From an uncultured Bacilli bacterium (GTDB lineage: Bacteria; Bacillota_I; Bacilli_A; RF39; UBA660), in the NCBI GenBank assembly GCA_947631135.1, contig CANRKE010000028.1, positions 1-13,730 of the forward strand: DNA of 13,730 nucleotides. Reading direction: 5' to 3'. Below the pieces are notes generated by a model. That model did not search any database. It had not been told where the DNA came from and saw only the letters and a list, made by a program, of their open reading frames with translations. Shown one piece after another: positions 9,001-13,380 of the stretch (positions within the stretch are counted from its first letter, which is position 1; the number at the start of each line of letters is the position of its first letter). A program made the translations under genes and the position numbers.

Positions 9001-9253
9001 CAAAGCAAGAACAATCTGCCTCTTTTAAAATATTATCCTCTACTAATAGTCTTACTGTTTCATTATCAAATGAATAATATCCACTTTCAACTCTATATTC
9101 AAATAATTTTTTACCACTTAAAAAATCTTTTCTACTTAGTTGTTTAATTTTACTCTTAGATACTGTTATTCCTTCCCTGCAATAATTTTCATCAAAATAT
9201 TTTTCTGGTTTATTGATATCACAATTAAACCTTACTCTTAATAGACTATTCAT
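6044..9253 (-). CDS. SWIM zinc-finger SNF2-family helicase
   Basis: This is a 1069-residue SF2 (SNF2/Swi2) DNA translocase. The N-terminal part carries a SWIM zinc finger of the CxC-x8-CxH type (C81, C83, C92, H94), expected to bind nucleic acid or protein. A long variable middle region (about 130-590) corresponds in position to the SNF2-associated region of bacterial homologues but has no motif I can assign. The ATPase core follows: Q-like region at LRDYQKVGVRWL (601-612), motif I ILADEMGLGKS (623-633), motif II IIDEAQ (723-728), motif III ALTGTPLENS (751-760), motif V around AGGVGLNLTS (971-980) and motif VI QATDRAHRIGQ (998-1008). All catalytic residues appear intact, so it should hydrolyse ATP. 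Such proteins are common in low-GC Gram-positives and are thought to act in DNA repair, transcription or chromosome upkeep; the specific role is unknown. The ATG has GGAGGTG upstream. Confidence 0.93.
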   Translation of the reverse strand: MNSLLRVRFNCDINKPEKYFDENYCREGITVSKSKIKQLSRKDFLSGKKLFEYRVESGYYSFDNETVRLLVEDNILKEADCSCFAFGYYGACKHLLGVLINEKDELIKNYSAEEIKKKIAKSFIKKYTDNNILIKPKKKLDLKIEVRSEYSSCLTLKIKIGDGKQYYSLNSKAKSILNGRNYDDFTLKFGKNLTYDSSIHYFDDIDNELLNFLSKINNDGDIDYNTITVSNKNYRLLMNILEKKEFDLCFDGIIYHMDKISDDYNMNIEIKKNKDSYNVLCDIDNMIIFYNDYKYIFIPPEKKIYKLNKYQQQYISATLDVYNVNIEFDKEDFNEFKKNVLPFIKSDVKLDKELEKEIKITKPSEKICLDIVNNNLLCELKFMYDDKEVDYFDIRSRNIVRDIIYEKEILSRVLNYGFNIDEENSKIYINGFDNAVYFVEEKLPDMLKEYNVYITDRLKNMNIRRKVSAHSSFTIGKDNIMKYSFDMGDIPTKELANILESLNQKKKYHRLKNGDVIDLESTKDDLEQLENFVDELDLQQKDISSGEGILPKYKAIYIDSLKNSKKYKFIETNNLFDELIQKFEKYKDKDIELKEKELKILRDYQKVGVRWLKNIHECGFGGILADEMGLGKSLQIIYFLLEQIRKNKKFKTLIVVPTAILYNWQNEIKKFAPELKYIILDGNKNHRHEILESNIKENIIITTYGILREDKDYYENLHFDVCIIDEAQNIKNVKAGITKVVKKINADTKFALTGTPLENSVLELWSIFDYIMPGYLSNFSKFSKNYNVSDFQKESLDKLGRLNKQISSFMLRRLKKDVIKDLPKKIENNIYIDLNPHQKTLYSIELEKVKKEMDNILNEQGFNKGKFMILPLLTRLRQICIDPSLYLNNYTYGSSKIDNLIDIVKEVCSNGHKILLFSNFKSAIDKLKIVFKKEKISHYIIDGSVTGKKRQELVDKFNSDDTNIFLMTLKAGGVGLNLTSADVVIHLDMWWNPQVENQATDRAHRIGQKNVVEVIKLVAKGTIEERIIELQNKKRKLSEKIIEGEDRDKNLVSRLTIDDIKNLLSFENK

Positions 9254-9277
9254 AGCAACACCTCCATAAATGAATAT

Positions 9278-9306
9278 ATTATACCACGACTTATCAAATA
9301 TATGAA
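9278..9306 (-). promoter_or_regulatory. Extended -10 promoter of the SNF2 helicase gene
   Basis: Minus-strand reading gives TTCATA (9301-9306), 17 bases, then TATAAT (9278-9283). TG stands one base before the TATAAT, making a perfect extended -10. The predicted start is near 9271, about 18 bases before the ATG and upstream of GGAGGTG. Confidence 0.65.
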
Positions 9307-9359
9307 TAAAATTTTAATATTTTTTCATAATTAATAATGATATTTGATTTTATTCACGC

Positions 9360-9396
9360 GAAAATACTTGACTAGTATTTTCTTTTATTTTATTAT
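9360..9396 (+). promoter_or_regulatory. HIT gene promoter overlapped by a 9-bp inverted repeat
   Basis: A perfect inverted repeat GAAAATACT-tgact... has arms at 9360-9368 and 9374-9382 around a 5-base centre. TTGACT at 9368-9373 fits a -35, and after a 17-base spacer TATTAT at 9391-9396 fits a -10. The repeat therefore covers the whole -35 region, the usual place for a repressor operator. The predicted start (about 9403) would fall on the ribosome binding site, so the promoter assignment is less sure than the repeat itself. Confidence 0.4.
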
Positions 9397-9402
9397 TGTT
9401 TT

Positions 9403-9408
9403 GGAGGG
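9403..9408 (+). promoter_or_regulatory. Ribosome binding site fixing the HIT start
   Basis: GGAGGG lies 7 bases before the ATG at 9416. The frame is open upstream to an ATG at 9344, but that one has no ribosome binding site and would add a hydrophobic extension foreign to the family, so 9416 is the start. Confidence 0.8.
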
Positions 9409-9415
9409 ATTATTT

Positions 9416-9805
9416 ATGGACTGTGTTTTTTGTAAAATAATTAGTGGTGAAATACCATCAAATACAATATTTGAAGATGATATAGTAAAGGTGATATTGG
9501 ATATTAATCCATGTACTAATGGGCATATGCTTATTATTCCAAAAAAACATTATCAAGATATTTTAGATATACCAAATGATGTCTTATCACATATTAATAA
9601 AATTGAACGTGATTTATATAAACATGCAAGTGATAAGTTAAATGCAGATGGTATTACATTTACGCAAAATAATGGTATAGCCCAAGATGTAAAACATTTT
9701 CACATGCATGCTATTCCAAGATATACATCTGATGGGTGGAAAAATGTATTTGATAGTTCAAAACTTGATGATATAAAGAATATATATTCTAAATTAAAAA
9801 TATAA
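9416..9805 (+). CDS. HIT-family (histidine triad) nucleotide-binding protein
   Basis: This 129-residue cytosolic protein belongs to the HIT superfamily, hydrolases or transferases acting on nucleoside monophosphate conjugates such as AMP-lysine or dinucleoside polyphosphates. The catalytic triad H94-F-H96-M-H98 followed by AIPR is clear. The N-terminal CVFCKI (C3, C6), with H45 in IPKKHY, fits the zinc-binding site of the HinT/Hit branch. The segment PCTNGHMLIIPK (32-43) is the family's conserved nucleotide-side strand. Length is slightly under the 135-145 typical of Firmicute Hit proteins, with a short C-terminus. It stands alone on the plus strand, divergent from the helicase gene and convergent with ftsZ. 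Substrate cannot be told from sequence. Confidence 0.92.
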   Translation: MDCVFCKIISGEIPSNTIFEDDIVKVILDINPCTNGHMLIIPKKHYQDILDIPNDVLSHINKIERDLYKHASDKLNADGITFTQNNGIAQDVKHFHMHAIPRYTSDGWKNVFDSSKLDDIKNIYSKLKI

Positions 9806-9838
9806 AAAAATGATGGATATAAAATTCCGTCATTTTTT
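9805..9838. terminator. Bidirectional terminator between the HIT gene and ftsZ
   Basis: A 13-bp stem (9805-9817 with 9826-9838, one T-G wobble) with an 8-base loop has an A6 run on one side and a T6 run on the other, so it can act in both directions. The stop codon of the HIT gene (9803-9805) touches the stem and ftsZ ends 26 bases beyond it. Confidence 0.8.
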
Positions 9839-9864
9839 ATATTATATATTTTATATTAATTTTT

Positions 9865-11016
9865 TTAAAATCCTCTTTTATTTCTTAGAAATGGTGGTAT
9901 ATCTAAATCGCTATCATCATCGTCTTCTTCCATGTCGTCATCATCATCTTCATCTAAGAATTGAGCTCTTGTCATAGGTCTTGATAATGGTCTCATTGGA
10001 ATTGAATCGTCTTCTTCCTCTTCTTCTTGTAGTTCTTCATTATATCCATCATATAATTTTTCTTTATCATCATCTTCAAATCCTGTAGCTATTACTGTAA
10101 CTATTACTTCATCAGTTAAATTTTCATTTATTACTGCACCAAATATTGTATTTATTTCAGTATTTGCTGCTTCTCTTACTACTTGTGCGGCATCTTCAGC
10201 TTCAAATAGTGTTAAACTATTACCACCTGTTATATTTATAATTGCATCTGTTGCTCCTTCCATGCTAGTTTCTAAAAGTGGAGATGATACTGCTTGTCTA
10301 GCAGCTTCTAAAGCTCGATTTTCACCAACGCCAATACCAATTCCTATTATTGCATTTCCTCTATCTTTCATAACTGTTTTAACATCAGCAAAGTCTAAGT
10401 TAACTAATCCTGCAACAGCAATTAGATCTGAAATAGATTGTACACCACGTCTTAATATATTATCTACTTCTTTAAATGCATCTAACATAGGTGTTGACTT
10501 ATCTATAATTTCACGTAATCTATCGTTTGGTATAACAATAAGTGTATCAACATGTTTTCTTAACTCTTCAATCCCATTAGTAGCATTTTCACTTCTTTTT
10601 CTTCCTTCAAAGCTAAATGGTTTTGTAACAATACCTACTGTTAGTGCACCAAGATCTTGTGAAATCTCAGCGATTACTGGAGCAGCACCTGTACCAGTTC
10701 CTCCACCCATTCCACATGTTACGAATACCATGTCTGCACCTTTAAGTGTTTCTTCAATTTCTTTTTTTGATTCTAATGCAGCTTCTCTACCTACTTCCGG
10801 TTTTGAACCAGCACCTAATCCATCAGTTAAATTTGCTCCTAATTGAATCTTAATCGGTGCTTTTGAAGTATTTAAAACTTGCAAATCAGTATTTGCTACT
10901 ATAAATTCAACACCTTTTACCCCAGATTCAATCATTCTATTAACGGCATTGTTTCCTCCGCCACCAACACCAATTACTTTTATTTTTGCTAATTGATCTA
11001 TTTCTAATCCAAACAT
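9865..11016 (-). CDS. ftsZ: Cell division protein FtsZ
   Basis: FtsZ is the tubulin-like GTPase that forms the Z ring at mid-cell and organises septal wall synthesis. All core motifs are present: VGVGGGGNNAV near the start (16-25), the tubulin signature GGGTGTG (104-110), and the T7 catalytic loop NLDFADV (206-212). The conserved C-terminal peptide LDIPPFLRNK (371-380) should bind FtsA and similar anchors. Length 383 is normal. The C-terminal linker (about 314-370) is very acidic: 29 of 57 residues are Asp or Glu, in runs of five. The start is set by AAGGAGG seven bases upstream, which itself overlaps the ftsA stop codon, so the two are translationally coupled. No sepF, division or sigma-factor gene follows; transcription ends at the terminator at 9805-9838. 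Confidence 0.98.
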   Translation of the reverse strand: MFGLEIDQLAKIKVIGVGGGGNNAVNRMIESGVKGVEFIVANTDLQVLNTSKAPIKIQLGANLTDGLGAGSKPEVGREAALESKKEIEETLKGADMVFVTCGMGGGTGTGAAPVIAEISQDLGALTVGIVTKPFSFEGRKRSENATNGIEELRKHVDTLIVIPNDRLREIIDKSTPMLDAFKEVDNILRRGVQSISDLIAVAGLVNLDFADVKTVMKDRGNAIIGIGIGVGENRALEAARQAVSSPLLETSMEGATDAIINITGGNSLTLFEAEDAAQVVREAANTEINTIFGAVINENLTDEVIVTVIATGFEDDDKEKLYDGYNEELQEEEEEDDSIPMRPLSRPMTRAQFLDEDDDDDMEEDDDDSDLDIPPFLRNKRGF

Positions 11017-11023
11017 ATTGTTG

Positions 11024-11030
11024 CCTCCTT
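11024..11030 (-). promoter_or_regulatory. ftsZ ribosome binding site overlapping the ftsA stop
   Basis: The minus-strand AAGGAGG shares two bases with the ftsA TAA (11029-11031) and stands 7 bases before the ftsZ ATG. Ribosomes finishing ftsA would end on it, so coupled translation is likely. Confidence 0.75.
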
Positions 11031-12267
11031 AATTATCGAAAAAATGTCCGAAAAACTTTTTTCTGCTACTACTATCTTTACTGATATTATTTGTGTATGT
11101 AGTAAGTTCAATTTCTTTTTGTGTATCTAGCATAGAATAAGATCTCCCCCTGAAAGCTAATTTATTATGAAAGTATTTAATCATCCCAACGCTTGCAGTA
11201 AATCTATTTTTTCTAGCGCCCATTACATTGATGTCCATTAAATTGATTCTTCTATTACCCATTTCATTTAACAGTGTGTTTAGTCCTTTAATTTCACTTG
11301 CCCCACCTGTAATCATTATATAACTTATTTCCTTATTTGTTAAGCTTTTTAGCTCATTTTTTGCAATTTTTATAATATCCATTAATCTTTCAGAACAAAC
11401 CATTGATACTTCCATTTGATTTAATTTGATTTTTTTATCCTCATTATTGATAACATCTATTCGCTCTGAGTTACTTGCAAACCTCTTATGTGCTAATGCA
11501 AAATTTTCTTTTATCTTTTTACTAGCACGTAATGATATTTTATACATGTAGTTAAGATCTTTATCTATATTTTTACTACCCATCATTAATACTTTGGTAT
11601 TCATAAGAATTCCTTTGTTAAATACTGATAATGTTGTTGTTTCTGATCCTATATTAACTATACTTGTTACATCACTATCATATTTTTCACTACGTATTAT
11701 TTCATAGTCCCCCATACTATTAAAACATATATCAACAACATTTAATCCTATATTTTGTAGTAAACTTAAAACAGAATAAACATTTTTATTAGGTGCAGTT
11801 ACAAGTATTGCTTTTACATTTAACATATTTCCAGATATTCCCTTAGGATCTTTTATTCCTTTTTTTCCATCTACTTCAAAATCAATAGGTATAGTATTTA
11901 TAAGTTCATATCCTTCTGATATTTTATTTTCCATTGCTTTTCTTAATACTTTTATAATATCATTACCATTAATTATTGAATCATTATCAAGTTCTATCGT
12001 TCCACTTACAAGTGAAAATGATGCATTATTGCATGGTACTGATGCTATTACTTTATTGATTTTAATTCCAAGCATATCCTCTAATTTTACTAATGCTTCC
12101 TTAGCTGATACTAGTGCCTTTCCAGCATCTACTATCAATCCCTTTTTTATACCACCAGAATGCATTGATACACTTGCTAATACATTGATCCTATCATCTA
12201 TTATTTGTGCAGTAACCATCTTTATTGAATCAGAACCAATATCTACACTAGTATAAATATTTTTCAT
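11029..12267 (-). CDS. ftsA: Cell division protein FtsA
   Basis: FtsA is the actin-like ATPase that tethers FtsZ filaments to the membrane. The phosphate-1 motif SVDIGSDSIKMV (7-18), a SHS2-like 1C domain (about 85-165), phosphate-2 at VNIGSETTTLSVF (204-216) and the adenosine motif MITGGASEIKG (318-328) occur in order. The C-terminus, SSRKKFFGHFFDN, fits the amphipathic membrane-targeting helix, joined by a polar linker (about 380-400). Length 412 is slightly short for the family. The phosphate-2 motif departs from the common DxGGGTT: Asp is Asn (N205) and the glycine pair is Ser-Glu. The ribosome binding site is a weak GGCGGTG. It lies upstream of ftsZ with 12 bases between them. Unlike the usual arrangement, no ftsQ/divIB or mur gene lies upstream. 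Confidence 0.93.
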   Translation of the reverse strand: MKNIYTSVDIGSDSIKMVTAQIIDDRINVLASVSMHSGGIKKGLIVDAGKALVSAKEALVKLEDMLGIKINKVIASVPCNNASFSLVSGTIELDNDSIINGNDIIKVLRKAMENKISEGYELINTIPIDFEVDGKKGIKDPKGISGNMLNVKAILVTAPNKNVYSVLSLLQNIGLNVVDICFNSMGDYEIIRSEKYDSDVTSIVNIGSETTTLSVFNKGILMNTKVLMMGSKNIDKDLNYMYKISLRASKKIKENFALAHKRFASNSERIDVINNEDKKIKLNQMEVSMVCSERLMDIIKIAKNELKSLTNKEISYIMITGGASEIKGLNTLLNEMGNRRINLMDINVMGARKNRFTASVGMIKYFHNKLAFRGRSYSMLDTQKEIELTTYTNNISKDSSSRKKFFGHFFDN

Positions 12268-12282
12268 TTTACACCGCCTAAC

Positions 12283-12302
12283 AGTAAATTTATATATTTA
12301 CT
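12283..12302. promoter_or_regulatory. Inverted repeat at the ftsA transcription start
   Basis: AGTAAAT (12283-12289) and ATTTACT (12296-12302) form a 7-bp perfect inverted repeat with a 6-base centre. It sits between the predicted -10 (12305-12310) and the ftsA ribosome binding site, covering the predicted start point near 12298. That is a possible operator or a hairpin at the very 5' end of the mRNA. Confidence 0.35.
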
Positions 12303-12304
12303 AC

Positions 12305-12313
12305 ATTATAACA
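12305..12313 (-). promoter_or_regulatory. Extended -10 promoter of ftsA-ftsZ
   Basis: On the minus strand TGT-TATAAT is a perfect extended -10. The -35 position 17 bases upstream holds only TATATT, as is usual for extended -10 promoters. The leader would be about 30 bases. Confidence 0.5.
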
Positions 12314-12428
12314 AAAAACACTATAAAAATATAGTATTTAAATCTTTTTTTATAATAAATTCGATATTTTATTTGAATTATTATCTATTTTTAGTATATT
12401 TTAATCTTATATATTTAATAATTTTTAC

Positions 12429-12442
12429 AGAATAATTATTCT
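12429..12442. repeat. 14-bp perfect palindrome between the Rpn-tail array and ftsA
   Basis: AGAATAATTATTCT is a perfect palindrome without a loop, 30 bases beyond the stop codon of the last array gene. It could be a dimeric regulator site or part of a weak terminator. The rest of the gap 12268-12471 holds only the ftsA promoter and AT-rich sequence. Confidence 0.3.
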
Positions 12443-12471
12443 TTATTATTAATATCTATTGTTTTGTTTTT

Positions 12472-12750
12472 TTATACTAAAATTATTTCTGCTTTTATTT
12501 TATTTATTTCTGTTACATTTAATTTTGTAAATTGAGTGATTTTCTCTACTGACATATTGTCCATCAACATTTCGACAGCAATATCAATTTTTTCTAATTT
12601 TCTACCCTTTTTTTTACCATCATTAATACCTTCAACATAAATTGCTTTTTGTAAAAACTCATTTGTTCTAACATTAATTTTATTATCATATGATGAATAT
12701 CCACTTATTTCACCTTTTATTTTATCAAAATCTATATACATTTTATTCAC
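12472..12750 (-). CDS. Stand-alone Rpn-type C-terminal module, copy 1
   Basis: This 92-residue soluble, highly charged protein is the leftmost and most diverged of four tandem homologues. It starts MYIDFDKIKGEISGYSSYD, has a middle EGINDGKKKGRKLEK and ends in a helical tail DIAVEMLMDNMSVEKITQF followed by TKLNVTEINKIK. The tail pattern (IA-x2-ML ... I-x2-TxL-x3-EI) resembles the variable C-terminus of Rpn (PD-(D/E)XK recombination-promoting nuclease) proteins; there is no catalytic domain. The frame opens at a GTG only two bases after AAAGGAG, and an ATG three codons later (12739-12741) at 11-base spacing may be the true start. An in-frame TAG stands just before the GTG. It may be an expressed small protein (see the array finding) or a decaying fragment; the intact frame after clear divergence favours expression. 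Confidence 0.5.
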   Translation of the reverse strand: MNKMYIDFDKIKGEISGYSSYDNKINVRTNEFLQKAIYVEGINDGKKKGRKLEKIDIAVEMLMDNMSVEKITQFTKLNVTEINKIKAEIILV

Positions 12751-12778
12751 TTCTCCTTTCTAATGATTCTATTAATAT

Positions 12779-13057
12779 TTATATTAAATTTATTTCTTTT
12801 TTTATATTATTTATTTCTGATATGTTTAATTTTGTATATTGAGTGATTTTCTCTACTGGTATATTGTTCCTCAACATTTCGATAGTAATATCAATTTTTT
12901 CTAATTTTCTACCTCTTTTTTTACCATCACTAACACCTTCAGCATAAATTGCTTTTTGTAAAAACTCATCTACACTAACTTTAACTTCATTATCATATGA
13001 TGAATATCCGCTTATACCACTTTTTATTTTATCAAAATCTATATACATTTTATTCAC
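12779..13057 (-). CDS. Stand-alone Rpn-type C-terminal module, copy 2
   Basis: This 92-residue homologue is colinear with copy 1 along its whole length, sharing the first 12 residues, the YSSYDN block, the FLQKAIY block, the KKxGRKLEKIDI block and the C-terminal TKLNxxEIN pattern. It has the same upstream arrangement: AAAGGAG, a GTG at very short spacing and an ATG three codons on (13046-13048), preceded by an in-frame TAG. Substitutions relative to copy 1 are scattered and the frame is intact, arguing against rapid decay. No catalytic residues, signal peptide or membrane segment is present. Function is unknown; it is related to the tails of Rpn-type nucleases. Confidence 0.5.
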   Translation of the reverse strand: MNKMYIDFDKIKSGISGYSSYDNEVKVSVDEFLQKAIYAEGVSDGKKRGRKLEKIDITIEMLRNNIPVEKITQYTKLNISEINNIKKEINLI

Positions 13058-13085
13058 TTCTCCTTTCTAATGATTCTATTAATAT

Positions 13086-13352
13086 TTATATTAAATTTAT
13101 TTCTTTTTTTATATTATTTATTTCTGATATGTTTAATTTTGTACATTCACTAATAATATTTTCATCAATATTTCTTTTTAACATTTCGCTAGCTGTTTTT
13201 TTCTTTGTTTTTTCTTCACCATCACTGACACCTTCAGCATAAATTGCTTTTTGAAAAAGCTCATCTGTACTAGCAATCACTTCATCGTCATATGATGAAT
13301 ATCCGCTTATATCACCTTTTATTTTATCAAAATCTATATACATTTTATTCAC
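13086..13352 (-). CDS. Stand-alone Rpn-type C-terminal module, copy 3 (mosaic)
   Basis: This 88-residue homologue has a first part (YSSYDDEVIAS, DELFQKAIYAEG) and centre (KRNIDENIISECTKLNISEI) that match copy 4, while its last ten residues and 3' bases match copy 2. The lysine-rich hinge is shorter (EEKTKKKTASEML) than in copies 1 and 2. The ribosome binding site is weakened by one base (AAAAGAG in place of AAAGGAG), so expression may be lower. GTG start as annotated, or ATG three codons later (13341-13343). It is the best visible intermediate between the long gene to its right and the other short copies. Confidence 0.45.
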   Translation of the reverse strand: MNKMYIDFDKIKGDISGYSSYDDEVIASTDELFQKAIYAEGVSDGEEKTKKKTASEMLKRNIDENIISECTKLNISEINNIKKEINLI

Positions 13353-13380
13353 TTCTCTTTTCTAATGATTCTATTAATAT

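Noticed and set aside
9344..9415. N-terminal extension of the HIT protein with a hydrophobic stretch resembling a signal peptide
   Set aside because: No ribosome binding site before the 9344 ATG; the segment overlaps the promoter and inverted repeat, and GGAGGG plus MDCVFCKI at 9416 match the family start.
10262..10846. Long open frame on the plus strand (194 codons) opposite ftsZ
   Set aside because: It is the antisense of conserved ftsZ codons; serine/proline/isoleucine-rich translation and no ribosome binding site.
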